From positions 8,976,497 to 9,040,496 of the forward strand of contig CM055188.1 of the NCBI GenBank assembly GCA_029224185.1: a stretch of 64,000 bases of DNA. The letters are read 5' to 3'. Source of the DNA: Karalla daura. Lineage: Eukaryota; Chordata; Actinopteri; Chaetodontiformes; Leiognathidae. The notes beneath the pieces are model-generated. The model was not told where the DNA came from and made no database searches. It saw only the letters and a program-made list of their open reading frames with translations. Both the position numbers and the translations under genes were made by a program. Positions 13,301 through 26,378 of the stretch are shown one piece after another. Within the stretch, counting starts at the first letter, position 1. Every line of letters starts with the position of its first letter.

Positions 13301-13695
13301 TTGTCTCGCGCCTGGCTCGGACTCTTCACACTCATTCTCACTTTGTCTCTGTCCCTGCCTGGGCCTGGCTCCAGCCTCACGGGGCTCAGGCTCTCCAGGC
13401 CTTTCCCATCATCCTCAGGCCTGGCCAGGGGGTGAAGGGCCCTGTGCTGGAGCACCCTTGTCCCACCTTTGGCTGCACGGGCTCCCTGGCCCCCATGCCC
13501 GCTGCGCTCCCTGGTGAAGCGGTGACCCTGTGAGACCTGCAGAGGGTGCTGCAGAGGGTGCTGCAGAGTGTTGCTGCCCCCTGCTGAGGCCTGAGCCTGC
13601 CTCCTCTTGCTGTGAGGAGCTCCGGTTTCGGTGCTGTGTGATGGGACCAGGGCAGCAAACAGGAACGCCAGAAGGAGACTCCAGGAGAGAGTCAT
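7358..13695 (-). CDS. draxin: draxin, dorsal inhibitory axon guidance protein
   Basis: Draxin is a secreted axon-guidance protein that binds netrin-1 and DCC. Six coding exons on the minus strand: 13194-13695, 12182-12405, 9729-9855, 8750-8842, 8277-8366 and 7358-7470. All have GT/AG junctions and matching phases, giving 1149 nt and 382 aa (human about 349). Residues 1 to about 22 form a signal peptide (MTLSWSLLLAFLFAALVPSH). The middle is basic and low-complexity with a His/Gly/Lys-rich stretch. The third exon carries the family hallmark beginning GEVMPTLDM and running through FDWTDYEDMKP at about residues 251-272, known from the family as the netrin-binding peptide. The C-terminal domain (about 307-368) has the ten expected cysteines, including LPGSCCDLRQHEC, NKCYDDCMCEEG and RCYAKFHRKRRVTRRRGRC, and the protein ends DQGGFITL. 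An acceptor at 13717-13719 just before the ATG implies an upstream non-coding exon. Confidence 0.96.
8165..8265 (+). repeat. SINE-like tRNA-head fragment
   Basis: 'Gccctgttacctcacatc' followed by 'aaggtccccggtacgaattcc' and 'caattgaactaaggccctttct' resembles the tRNA-derived head of a common teleost repeat (B-box-like GGTnCGAATTCC). It ends within about 15 bases of the draxin exon at 8277. It is degenerate and not a functional tRNA. Confidence 0.6.
10765..10985 (+). mobile_element. 3' tail of a degenerate non-LTR retrotransposon, copy 1
   Basis: 'Gctgggctcaccatcatag', 'gctactgcttctctgag', 'gtcagctgaggtggttagg' and 'ggacacgctggagaaatta' are decayed versions of the very common 3' end of fish Rex/RTE-type LINEs. 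It lies in the draxin intron between the exons at 12182-12405 and 9729-9855. The family assignment is from pattern memory. Confidence 0.65.
11094..11400 (+). mobile_element. 3' tail of the same non-LTR retrotransposon, copy 2
   Basis: A second, longer copy in the same orientation about 110 bases after copy 1: 'gttgggctcaatcttagag', 'cccagctgaggtggttctgg', 'aagatgcctcctcaac', 'cctagggaggtgttctagcc', and 'ccggctgcccccatgaccc' near the end. Five-prime truncated and degenerate, as usual for LINE insertions. Confidence 0.7.
12785..13050 (-). repeat. ubiquitous teleost dispersed repeat, degenerate
   Basis: The ordered words 'cctatggcagcacacattgg', 'ggccatcacagg', 'ggggcaatttattg', 'catgcaggtttttggactg' and 'gaacagacatggagagaat' match the common fish repeat that contains 'acctacgggcaatttagag' and 'catgtttttgggactgtgg'. 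It fills most of the intron between the first two draxin coding exons. Confidence 0.7.
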
Positions 13696-13717
13696 TGTGG
13701 ATACAGCACAGCACTAC

Positions 13718-13920
13718 CTGCTGGGAAAAGAACATACAGTACATGACTGAACCGCTCACATCCTACCTGGCAGGCACACAAAAGTGATTGATTATATGTA
13801 GCAAGTCAAGTTAGAGCTTCAATATCTGTGATGATTCACTTAAGTTATTTTATTGGTCTCATAAGAGAGGAATTTATTCAAGGCATTTCACCCAGCTCTG
13901 ACTCATGACACGGGTGAACA

Positions 13921-13973
<53 letters not shown>

Positions 13974-16900
13974 AATAAACAAATAAATAAATAAATAAAT
14001 AAATGAGACTGAGAGTGAGAGAGAAATGAGAGTTTTCCAGGACTAACTCACGATTGGGTTAGAGTTACAGGGGGTATCTGCAGAAATGCACTTTGTGTCT
14101 TTTCATGGGTATAATGTGTTTGTTTTGAAATATATTGATCTGTTGATTGATCTAACTCCTGGACAGTGTTGGGTGGGCAGTTAGATGGATAGACAGATAC
14201 TTTAATATCTTGAGGATTCTTCCGAAAATCTCAAACTATTAAGTATCTTGATGTCAGGTGAAGCACTCCAGTAGACAGTCCCTGTGTGCGCTACCAAACG
14301 CCACAGCCCAGCCCAGCCTGCCGGTGTTATTTGCTCTATTATTCAGTGACCCTTTCGGCTGCACAGGGACCAGGTCACTGGACAGCAGCAGCACTTCATA
14401 TGTCACACGGACAGGGCGCAATGCTGGCTCTTTGTCCCATGTGCAACACTGCCCATCACCCTTCCCCCTCCACAATACTCCGCAGGCCTGTTTGTAGATA
14501 AATGTCTCACCTCAGCAGCCTCACACTGTTGTTTGCAAACTGCACAGCTGGTGGAACTCCCAGAGGCCAGCCAACACAGTCTGCCTCTAAATCCCCAAGG
14601 ACGCATCCTGCACTCCCACGGAAAATTTCTGCTTTTTTTAACAATTAAGTAACTTACTGTCTAAAGAACCTTTCTCCTACTGTATCTGTCAGCTTGATGA
14701 AAGCATCCTATCAAACCCCCGAACTGCAGGTCAGCCACACGCACACACAACCATCACCAGCAGTTCAATACTTTCAATGATGTTCTGTATGCCCCTCATA
14801 GGCCCACAAACAAGAAAAATTCTAAAATTCATGACAAGATTCAGAAGATTTCAAGCCTTAATCTTGAGAATCAAACTATGAATAACCAGATTGCTTTGTT
14901 TTCCTTCTTTGCCTGCTTAGCACATTATGGATTAACGGTCGCTTTGTTTGCAATGATAAGCAAACCAGCATAAGATCAAGTGAGGTAGAGATAATGGTAG
15001 AAGGCTCACAACAACAAAATGAGATGACTTTTCAAAGAAAATAATTTTCCAGACATGAAAGAAAGGAACAGAGGGTGTCAGAACGATCAAATGGAAGGTG
15101 TGAATAGACCTGTCAAAGAGAGCGAGTGGGCAGGCGGAGATGGAGGGGGACTCAGAGTATCTCAGCGCAGCAGTACCCTGTTTTCTCCTCTGAGACTTTC
15201 ATGTGCAGTTAACAGGTGGTCCTTTGAGGAGACACAGGATGGCAGTGATAATGGAGCACTATGGGTGGTATTCCTGGTTTTCAGCACAGCCTCTTGTGTG
15301 ATAAACAACCTCCATGAACAACACAGCCTCCTGCCAGAGGCTGCATTATACACGGCTCTGTGTTGTAGGCAGGGCGCAGCGGGGTGAGCATCTGCTCAGG
15401 AGGTGGTGGGAGGCCAAATGAGTCGCCTGGAACCGATGACTTTCATACCCAAATGAGATAATTCCCTGCTCCAACATTAAACAGAAACTGACACGTCAAC
15501 TTTGACAACCTGAAAACATTTTCGGCTGAAAGAATTGGTTGTCTCCTATTCACATGATAGAGGTTTGGAGCCCTGGAACAGCTACGTTTCACTTTGAGTT
15601 CCTCGATTCATGCTAGTAGATCCACACAAGGAATCATCACAACAGCATGTGTGTATCCTCTAATGATAGCTGTCAGTGTTTTTGACATACTTTGGTGGTA
15701 ACTATACTTGTATATCCACGCAGTAGCACTTCAGGCATTGTGCACTATAATATGGCTTCAATATATTATGTACTTGACTGTGACCTCTGTTGGGTTCCAC
15801 TGGCATTTCTGGTGAATTTTCTTTGTAATTGTTGATTTTACAGTTCAGTCATAACCTGATGATAGTTGTGGGTCTGTTACTCATGCATCTAATTAAATGT
15901 GAGCAATGACAACAGCACAGGCCTGCATGAAGCAAAGTTGCTGAATTTTGAATGTTAAACCCTAAATGAGAAATGTATGTAATATCTTTCTTTCCCTGCA
16001 TAAGTTGTTTATTGGGTCGTGAATATTTACGGTTGTAGAAAAATAATCAGGAGTCGGAACCAGTCCTTCAAGCTGATATTTTTCCCCCTCAAAAAAAAAA
16101 GAATATAAATATTCCACTTCAAGGAAAAAGATTTATTATAATTTCAAAGGCTGAGAAATGGACTGTGATTTACTGACTGCCAGTATTAGGCCCAAGCCCA
16201 TTCCTCAATTCTTTAAAGTCAAAACACTAAAAAGAGGCCAAGCACACATCTACATTCATGAAAACATTGTTCAGTTTGGCTACAGATAGCACATAAATTG
16301 CAGAGAAAGGGATAAATAAAGGTTCAAAACATTAATTTGCATTTGTATGATTAATGCACCTGGACTAGAAGTTACAATGATTAACCTACTCATACATTCA
16401 GCATTAATGATACAGAGACTTTATAACTAATCAAGTCAGATGAATAAATTAATAAATTAATCAAGATCTGTTGACAAATGTGGAACAAAAAGTACACCTA
16501 ATTTTTATCCTCACAAGATTTTTGGTGTGAAGCTCAGGTCTCCAGGTTGTGATGGAGAAAATTCAGCGGCAATAAAAGACATAATTAAACCCTAAAACCA
16601 ATTCTACATTTGTAGGAAGCCTGGGCAGCAAAATGACTAATTACTAATTAATAATTTTTGCCTACTACCTTGTTTTGAAAAATCTTGTATGTGTGTGTAT
16701 GTGCCGGATGCTGTTACAGGCATCACATGCAGTGAGACATGAGTCGGAGCCAGAGAGTGTGTGGAGTATGACATGATCAGTAATCAAGGTTTCAAGAAAT
16801 AAAGAATTAAATCAAGAGATTCGGGATGTTTAAGCTCTGGTGACATTGCCTCTTATCAGAAGGACATGCTCCTCATGAAAATCCACATCCAACAGGGAGC

Positions 16901-19900
16901 AGAAGCAGGACTGAGACCCAGTCCAGGGAATGAGGAGCGGTGGTGAGGCGACCCTGGTGTTAAACTGTTGCACGCCGACATCTCTCAGCTTCTCCTGCTG
17001 TGACAGAAAACCTCCAGGAACCATCTGCTCCTGTTGTTAACTCTCATAGCAACCAGCGGGGCCATAAGGGTCCAGCAAACAAAGACCCAACCAACAGGCT
17101 GTTGAAGCAGAGCAGTGTCACCTCCACTGCTCTGCTCAGAGCCTTAAAACATGCTCTGCTTATGGTGGAGTGATGGAAGTCTGTCTGTCTGAAGGGAAGT
17201 CTGTCTCACATGATGCTCCAGCCAGAGGAAAATTAGCTTAGTTTAGGATGGCTAACAGAATCAACCTTCCTACCTGTCAAAAGCTCAACTCACACACTGT
17301 ATTTTGGAGAAATAATAACTTATTGTGCTTATTGTGAAGCTGCACAGTGGCAAACCTTGTCTCTCTAGTTTATAGATTTGATCACTGGTTGTTGTCTGGT
17401 TGATAAGAAGAAAGGTGCAAAAGATACAAATCAGAGCCATTCCTCTGTCTTGAAGTCATCATGAACACTATTTGATGCATTAACACCTTGATGTTATACC
17501 TCTGACCAAGACTTAGAAAGGTCTGGTTTCTGCTTCTTAATTGTCATACAAATATCAGTTCAAGAGCAAAAGACCCAAGTTGTGGCTCCAGTTAATGCCT
17601 CTGCATAATAAAGGTCCCTGCTAAGGTGCAGTTACCGCCATAAAACTTAATTTCCTCAAGGGCCAAAACCACTGACTCTTGCAATAAAAAGGTGCTTTGT
17701 CTCCCCGGATCCTCGCAAACAATATCGTGGGTTTGCACAATGAATGTTTTTATTCCTTTTGCTGTTTTTAGGTGTGTACTGGACAGCGAAGACCCATAAA
17801 AGCCACACAGGGTGATAAAAACGGAAAAAAAAAAACAAGAGCCATAAGGATGGTCCATCTGTCACCAAGAGAGCCGCAGCAGCAAGCAGGGAGACACCAA
17901 GTGATTCACTGGTAATTTGGTTGTTAGAACAGATGTGGGGCCAGAGCACAACATTGTTGCTGATGCATGGGAACATCAGCAATGTCCTCCGATGTGGCGA
18001 CTTATCTCCCGTTTGAGTGCACTGAAGCCTACACACACACACACACACAAACACACATACTGAGAGACTTGTACAATGATTGCATGCACACACACACTCA
18101 CAGCAGGGAAACCTCCTCCAGACACCCACATAGAGGCATGTTCCAAAAATGCTGTGAGACACAAACAGAACCAGAAGCCCAGCAAGAGGTGTCCCACAGA
18201 GAGGAGAGAGAATGAGCAAGACAAAAAGGGGGGAGGAGGAAGGGAAGGGGTGCAGGGGGAGAGAAAAGGAGAAGAGAGGAGAAAATGAGATGAATGAGGG
18301 AGGAGACGAGAGAGATGCAGGGCAGAAAACTGAGAGGGAGGGAAGGAAAGAGGCTGAAATCGAAGCAGGGGGTAGAGGGGGGATTTATTCTGTCTTAATA
18401 AGAACAAAGTGTCGGTGGCATCTTTCATTTGGAGGAAGACAAGGACATCAGCTGAATCCCTCCAAAACACTCAGAAAACAACAAAGCCTTGGCTTCTGGG
18501 GACCAGCAACAAAACTTGCTCTATGCTAACCAGTGAACTGTGGACACCTGGGGCTGGAGCCGGACGCTCGGCATGGGAACAGTTTGACCCGTCAGTGGGG
18601 GGGTGGGGGTGCCAGTGGGGACCCCTGTTTAGAGATCATCCGGTGAAGCATGTAAACGCATTATATGAACCCAAAGTTTCTCCCCTGGTGGAGCGCAGTG
18701 TTGACTGGCTGCCAGTGTTGACAGAGTCCTGATCAAACAGATGCAGCCATGCTTGGCAGCGGCGCTGAGACAAATCCCGTGCCCTGACAGATGAGGCTGG
18801 GCGGAGGTTTAGTGGGATAGCCTTCAAACTAAGGATGAAAGACATGGAGAGACCTCCATAGGTGTGGAGTGAAACGCACAATCTCACAATTGTCTACAAC
18901 TTTGTACAATCAGCAGCACTTTTTGCATGCAGATTGATGTCCGTGGAGAGTGCAAAATTAAACTATAGATAAAAGAAACATGCTGAGGGTTGTGAGAATT
19001 ACTAAACATACATTAAACTTCTACTGGGCCTATGTAAAATTTGTTTGCTCACTGCTCTTTCTGTCTTGCTAAAAGACAGAGAAAGTGAAGAGGCATCTAC
19101 TTCAGTTTTCAGGTCAGATAATTAATCAGATTAATAGGAAATTAATATGTGTGGGAAATAGATGTGACAGGACGGTTCCTTCAGGAGCGGTTAACTGGGA
19201 AGTGCTGATGATGGGTTGGTTATTTTGTTAATCCTTGACAAACAGATTAATAATCAATCCAGGGACAACATTTACTTGGTGAAATCAGATCATTCAGAGT
19301 GAGCACAACACTAAGACTTCAAAGGAGCTTTGAGTTCTTCACTCTCATGCCAAATGTTTCACACCTCAAACGTTAGAGGAGGAAAAATCACAGAATTTCA
19401 CACTTTTTTGGTGGAAAATACTAAATTAATTTCCACTTGAACATCAAATGATGTTGGCATATCCTCAGGTAATCTGTTCATTTTCACTTCTCTGTGGATC
19501 TGGGCTGTGTTGGGCCCTGGGGTTGCCTCTCTGTGGGGTCCCTGCACAAGCCTAATCTCACCTGATGCATCCCTGCTGACTGACTTGCTATTAATTAACA
19601 TCAGATCATTAATGTGAGCTCAAAACATTGCTGCTGCACGCCATGTTTCACATTTAATTGCACAGTGTCACACTGAGACTCCCAACTTTAATCTCTCACT
19701 TTCCTCCCTCCTCCTTTATCACCCGACTCCTTCCCTCCCTCTCTCTCTTCCTCTCTCTAACACACACACACACACATACACACACATACACACTCACAAA
19801 CATTTTCACACTGTCTTTGCTGTGCGGTGAGCAACAATGACCTGACAGAAGATAATCGCTCCAATCATTTCTGATTCTCCTCACCATTCATCCAATAAAT

Positions 19901-20371
19901 ATCTGTGTGATCTTGATCAGATTTTTCCACGCGCTAAAATGCCGGAAACACCGAAACATCAAAAGAGGAAGAAAAAAAAAAGTTGGATTGATGAACGGAT
20001 TAACTCTGCCTTTTTCGTATCAAACCACATCTAATCTGCAGCCCTCTGATATACGCCAAAGTATAAGATGTCATTTGAAACACTGAGAAGGAACAATTGA
20101 ACATTACGTTATTGCATTTTTGATTAATTTGTACACGGAAAAATAGATTACTACGATACTCATCAGATGCCAATCTGATAGGGATTAAATGACTTCATAA
20201 AACATCACGAGCTGTATAAAAAGACACAAATTGCCATAAAGTCATCGCAAAGTAATTTAAGCATCACAAAACATCGAAACAACAGCGACAACGACAATGA
20301 GAACCACAAACGCGCTGATATGCGTCCTCAGGAGGGACGACGTAAGGAAAAGCTCAGAGAGAATTCCTTAC
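13718..20371 (-). other. draxin: probable 5'UTR intron of draxin
   Basis: No coding exon is recognised here. The acceptor CAGCAG|G at 13717-13719 and a donor GG|GTAAGG at 20371 on the same strand would delimit a 6.6-kb intron in the 5'UTR. It contains ATCT/AAAT microsatellites, a purine-rich tract (about 18190-18390) and long AT-rich unique stretches, notably 14880-15010 and 15800-16680, with homeodomain-type TAAT/ATTA words that could be conserved enhancers. That last point is untested. Confidence 0.4.
13921..14004 (+). repeat. compound microsatellite (ATCT)n + (AAAT)n
   Basis: Thirteen ATCT units run directly into about eight AAAT units. Confidence 0.97.
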
Positions 20372-20640
20372 CCTCGTTTGTTTGTTTGTTTGTTGTTGTT
20401 GTTGTTGTTGTTGCTGCTGCTCACACGGTAGCAGGACTGACACAAAGCAGCAGCAGCGGCTCCTCTGAGCTTCGTGCGCCCCGGGATGTGCGGAGCATCA
20501 GGAGCCGCTACAGCTTCTTAAAGGAAGAGAGACAGGACCGGAGGCTGACGCGCGCTCCCGAAAGCGCGTCCGTGACGGGTCTCTCTCTCTCTCTCTCCCT
20601 CCCTCTCTCTCTCTTTCTCTCTATCTCTCAGCGGAGGTGC
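20372..20640 (-). promoter_or_regulatory. draxin: candidate draxin first exon and promoter
   Basis: A locally GC- and CpG-rich block ('gacgcgcgctcccgaaagcgcg', 'gtgcgccccgggatgtgcgg') contains a strong minus-strand donor (GG|GTAAGG at 20372/20371) and a polypyrimidine (TC)n tract at about 20580-20630. It is the best candidate transcription start for draxin, upstream of the ATG exon's acceptor at 13717. No TATA box is evident. Inferred from composition and splice site only. Confidence 0.4.
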
Positions 20641-21007
20641 ATTCGTTCGGATCTTGTCACTAATTTCACTTTCCTGGAGAAAGAGATAGTAGATATTTTT
20701 ACGATCCAAAGGTGATCCATCATGATTATTCTACTCTGCCAAAAACGTTCCGGTCACTTCAGATACAGTCAAGATCTGAATGCACTCAATAAATCCAATC
20801 ATTACAACTTCATTCAAGACACTGAGAGAAATCCACCATTTATGTGTGCACTAACTTCATTGTTGTATTGAGTGGGATTACTGGCCACTGCCCGGACCAT
20901 AATGTTTAATGTTTAAAACTGAACATCCCAAAAGCATCCAGGGTGCATTGTATGGATGGATCCTTTGAGTCATGCAATGTGGCCAATCGCTCTGTGTCCT
21001 CCATGTT

Positions 21008-21133
<126 letters not shown>

Positions 21134-24100
21134 GGTGAATATGCTCTGTGCATGTCAGTTGTCTCCCCAGAGTTTGTACAGTCAGTTTCACTGATCCTGA
21201 GTCTTGTGAACTGGTTGACATTTAGAATCTTAATCTCTCCATAAAAAAAAAAGATCTTTGTGCATCCATTCACCCAGAATAATTGCTTGCGAGCATCACT
21301 GAGACCACTAAATAAGCTTTGTGTTAATTTGGTCTGAATATAAACAATGACGACAAGCCACTTGGTGAAGGGCACATCTGCTTGAATAAGATAACAAACC
21401 AACATTTAAACCGTCTCTCAATGTGAATTGAGAGCAAAGACTCTAAACTTTACGACGGCTCAGTTGAGGCACCACATCCACGAATGTACATATAACTGGT
21501 CATTATATGCTCATTTGTCTATCTCTCGTATTTTGTAAGGTTAAAGTTTGATGAGGTTCAGTCTGCGCTGCAATGAGCATTCCTGCAACTTTAAAGCACA
21601 CATTAAAGCACCTTTCCCCTCTTGCATTCTAAGATGAGTTTTCCACACATTGCTTCACAATCACAGGCAAATTTGAGCAAGACATCAGCAGCTCTGTGAA
21701 GTGTGAGACGGCATGTGAATAGGACCCCTGTGGCTCCAGTGAGAGTGGAAAAGTTGGAAAAAGAGATCAAGATGGAGATGTGAATCGGTGTCAGCCACCC
21801 ACAAACACACACACGTACACACATGCTGGAGTTTCATCCTTGCTTTTCCTGAAATAAATAAATAGATAAATGAACATGGTCTCACTGGTCAGGATGCTTC
21901 AGTATCACTGAGCAGCCAGATGTTCTCTACTTGAGGTCCAAGATGGGTGGAGTTTGGTGCAACAGATCAGTGATTCCCTGGTTGACAAACAACACTCAGA
22001 TAAAAGGAGGGAGGATTTAAGGATTTAAAGGTTGTTCAGATTATTTTATTCACTTACCAATAGAACAGGATCAGAACATCTGCAGAAGAACTGCGTTTAT
22101 GTGCTAATTTGAAGATCTTTGTAGGAGAATATATACATAATGTTTATTTTCTTCATCTGCACAGAATCAGAGAGCATGAATGAGCATGCTCTGAATGCGT
22201 CGATAAAAACCAAGGCCACTGAAGAAATAGATTGTTTATTTCAAGATGGCAACATCTAGATTAATGTTAAATAGAATTAGGTATGTTAGGTATGGGGAAA
22301 CGCTGTAGCATATGCTGCTTAAATCTCTAGTTGAAAAGTTGAACGAATCATCTACAAATAATGCTGTACATGTACAGTATTATTTGTATTATTATAAACT
22401 ACGAGGGAGACGATGGCAGAACTTCTAAATGGCACAATGTGTCCTATTGTACATTCAAGGTCCCATGACCAATCCAATGGATGTTGTTACCCAGAATCCA
22501 CAAAAGGTTCAGCTGCAGTGTTGTGATTTCAAAGCTCAAGGAAAAAAACATCTTTAGAAATTTCTGTTTATTGTAACTACAGTAATTAGTGTTGTGCAAA
22601 CACTTGTAGTCAATGCTGCACTGTTTTCTCAGTGCTTGCCATGTCACTGCTTCACAGGGGATTAGCGAGTTATGCTGTGAAAGTCTGTGTAATTACAGGT
22701 GTGTCTCAGGAATAAACCTATGAAAACTAAGTGTGCATGGTTATACGATCACAGGGTTCCAAATTATATTTGTGCCGAGAAATAAGATGGAGCTGAAATC
22801 ATCACTGTAACTTATTTGCAGTACTTGGGATTTGTTGATCACCTACAAAATGGCAAAATGTCAAGATTATTTTTCTTTTCATGAGGTGTTAACCAGGTCA
22901 CTGAGGCTGGAGGAAATATTCATTACACTATGGAGATGGTGATGAGAGATCATAGATGTGTCCTTTCCATGACATGAACATGTTGCTAAGCTGGTGTGTG
23001 AGAGTGTGTGTGAGATTTGCAGAGTGACGATTGAGAGGAAAGCAGGGGTGACCACCTGCTGAGCGTCCTCATGCATTATCAACCCGCAGTTTCCCAGCAG
23101 GCATCAGCCACCACATACCAGGGTGTCGAGCTTTTTAACCGCCACAGGCAGGCTTCTTCCCTTTTTTTCTTTCTTTTTTAAATATGGGGCAACTTTCAAC
23201 TCTCACTTCCTCTACACGGCTGAAACATGAGAAATGAACACACACACATGCATGCAAAAGGAATAAAATAAAGGTTTTCGCCATTTAATTAAAATTGATT
23301 GTCAGGAGTATGATACGCATAAGTTGTGCTTGTTGTGAAGTGACGCATGAATTACATGTATATATGGTGTGTGTATATATAAATATACAAACACACACAA
23401 ACTTGTATTTCACATGTATGTACAAATGATATTACAATACAGCATTGCAATGTGAGCCCACATGTCAAAATATATTTTGAGGGGCAGTTTCATCAACGAC
23501 CCTTTAACATTAGAGCCCGTCTTGAAGTTATGATAATGTCACCAAGCACTTCACAGTCACACAGTACACCCATGTTTGGTGCTGGATATTATTGCCTTCA
23601 GGCAGGCGCATTTTTTATTCAGAGGTGGATTACAACATGTACCTGCGGATTAGAGTGAATACGGGACTTGTCACAGCCGGCACTATGACAAAGTTCCAGG
23701 TGATGCTTTGATCTGAGACTATAAGAATATTTAACCTGAAATAAGTAGTGTTGACTTTGACACCAAGCACCTTGGGATGAAGTCTGGAAAACCAGGACAC
23801 CTGTGTCACAGCAAAATACTGCCCCCTGGTGGAGAAACACAACCAGCTCTCTTTGTCAGAAAGTTCTGCTTCTCACTGCTCAGAGGCCACATTAACACAG
23901 AACACATGCTACAGTGACAGTGACTCTTGTCTTAATCTCATCTAACAAAACACAGGTGATCTGTGCATTCTGGCTGGTTAACAAAAGCAGGTGCTTTCAG
24001 CAGGAATTACAAGCTTAAGCTATTTTTTTAATCACATCAGCCCAAGGCACATTGAGAACACTTCATATATAAACTGTGACTCTGCTGCAGCTCTCTTTCC

Positions 24101-24143
24101 ATCTTGAACTTACAAACCCTACTCCACCAAAAGAATAACATTA

Positions 24144-24248
<105 letters not shown>

Positions 24249-24959
24249 TGTGCATGCTCAGCCTTGTATGTTGTGTGTGATGATCCCTCCCACTCCATTT
24301 GTGGCTCCTAGTTTATGTGTGTATCCTGCGCTGTTCTTCCCTCCTCTCATCAGGAGGCAATCGGTGTGGAACGGGGGTCAGAAGATTGGGACACACCTAA
24401 ACTGAGTTCCACCTGGCTCCTATAGAAGAAGGCCAGAGGAGCCAGTTCTCCCCCTTCCTTATCCCTACATGCTAGTATGGTTTGCCTGGGTTTGCTTTGT
24501 TTTAATTTTACCTGATGCCTTTCAACCATTCACACTCACCACACATCTATCACTGTCAGACTTCTGCATTCCTTCAATTAATAATATAAATTATTTTGCT
24601 CAAACCAATCATTTTTCCTGTGTTCTCCCTGGTTTTAGTTTGTGGTGGTTCATTTTAGACTTTCCCAGTTGAAAGCATGTGTGATTTCTTGTTTCTTGTA
24701 TTGTGGTTCTGGTTTAATTGTTGTGTGAGATGCACACAGGTATTTGGGTTTTAGTTTTGAGAAGAGAGTGCTTGAGCAGTCTGTGGGAGCTCTTTTTAAT
24801 GCAGTGCTGGCTCAACAAGAATAGTTTTAGTTTAGTTTTTGTTAGTACCACAGAGGTTCTTGCGGGTGGGATGTGGGGGCATTGTTGGATAACCAGTTGC
24901 CTTCCAAAATCACCGATTTAGAGTGTATATGAACCCACCGCAAGGAGCCACTCAAAGAC

Positions 24960-25625
24960 AAGGGTTGAGTCGGTTGGTGCTTTCCCAGTATGGTCTGTGC
25001 TCTACAAAGAGGCAATTGACCGTACAGGCTCAGAGAGACTCCTCCAGGTCAGTGATTAGATCAGTGTACAGAGGATCAACTCGGACGGTGTGCTGGGAAC
25101 ATCTGGCGGAAAACAAGGTCAGGCTTTCAGAGCCTGAAAGCCTGACCACTCTCCATGAGGTGAAACTGGCATTGCTCGGGTGGTACTCGAAGCTCCAATT
25201 GCAAAGCTGCTTGTGCAAGTCCCATTGGGAAGCCTCAAAGTTGCTTATGGACACAAGGGGTCAAGGTGCCATCAAGCTGATGAAGGAGTTCTATAGGAAA
25301 TGGCCGTCCTGTGGGACTGTAGGCAACTCCTGGCCGACCAGGCAAAGTACGACTGACAGTTACACCCACAAAAACTCAGGCGTGGGAAGAGTTATTGAGG
25401 GCATGGAAAATTCTGGCGACTGATTCTGGCAACTGATCACCTTCACTGGACGACTAGTCAACACTTCACAGCGTGGAGGGAGAGCTGCAGGCCTCAAAAG
25501 AGAAAGTAGTCGGGCAGTGGAAGGAATTGAATCTCAACAGTCAGGTGGATCGGAGGTGGTACTGCTAATTGCTCGGGCTTCAGGTTTGGTGGCCTCAGTC
25601 TCTGCTTTTCACAGATGACACAGTC
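24960..25625 (+). mobile_element. degenerate non-LTR retrotransposon fragment
   Basis: The plus strand keeps words typical of fish Rex/RTE-like LINE coding regions in the expected order: a fragment like 'aaaactcaggcgtgggaagag', 'gggcatggaaaattctgg', and 'ggtggcctcagtctctgctt' followed by 'ttcacagatga', which corresponds to the reverse-transcriptase FADD-type region. The 166-codon open frame at 24923-25423 is only partly coherent and is not a functional protein. It contains a 31-base perfect hairpin at 25117-25147. It is in plus orientation, downstream of pank4. Confidence 0.6.
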
Positions 25626-25765
25626 CGACCAGACTCATCGAACAGTGAAGACTGACATTAGTCTGTGTGCAGCTCCTCCAGACAGCTGTAAAAGAAAGCT
25701 GGAGAAGCCTGATCTATGTAACTCTCTCTGTCCTGAAGGTTGGATTTTGGTTTGGTTGAATTTGG

Positions 25766-25781
25766 TTTATTTAGTTTTATT
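25766..25781 (-). terminator. candidate pank4 poly(A) signals
   Basis: Two TTTATT words (25766-25771 and 25776-25781) read AATAAA on the minus strand, about 600 bases beyond the pank4 stop codon. The region is repeat-rich, so this is tentative. Confidence 0.4.
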
Positions 25782-26378
25782 TTACACTATGCTCAATTCA
25801 CATTTCACCCATTCTGGCACTCACCACACTGGCCTACATATCCTTTGTTAGATTTAAGCATTACTTCCATGTAGTTCTTTAAAGTGTCTTCGCTTAAAAT
25901 CCAGATTTTTCTCCCTTGTTTTGTTGTGAATTTGAGCTGGTTCATGACAGTTGTATGTTGGCAGTGCGTCACCGATTGGTGCAAAAAAAAAAAAAAAATC
26001 AATTTTAACTTATAACTCTAGAAGCAGAGCATCTCATCTGTCAGCGTGTTTACAGAGCACACAAAGAAAAACCACTGATGAGATGAATTGACTGCAGCAC
26101 ACAGAGATTGTGCAGGGTATTGGACAGTGACCCGCAGAGCAGTGTAAACCATGTTCATGAGACCAGTGCTAAAATCATCAATCAAAATCAAAAGTAAAAC
26201 CTCCCTGTGTTCGATCACCCTTTAAAAGCCCAGCTAAATGTTACAATCACGTTTGCGATCAGTCATTGGCTACATGGCAGTGTGCCATCACCATCCTTAC
26301 ATTCACAGCTCCAGCCAATCCCCTCCTGGCTGCTTGACCTCGGTGTACTGTCCTCATCCAACCCAAGCTCAGCCGGCC

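Noticed and set aside
13116..13535. Plus-strand open frames over the first draxin coding exon
   Set aside because: GC-rich antisense shadow of draxin; the minus-strand frame has the signal peptide and the correct splice site.
18076..18529. Glu/Arg-rich plus-strand frames
   Set aside because: Encoded by a purine-rich low-complexity tract; no family resemblance or splice context.
24923..25423. 166-codon open frame as a novel gene
   Set aside because: Sequence words match a decayed non-LTR retrotransposon, with no promoter and no complete domain.
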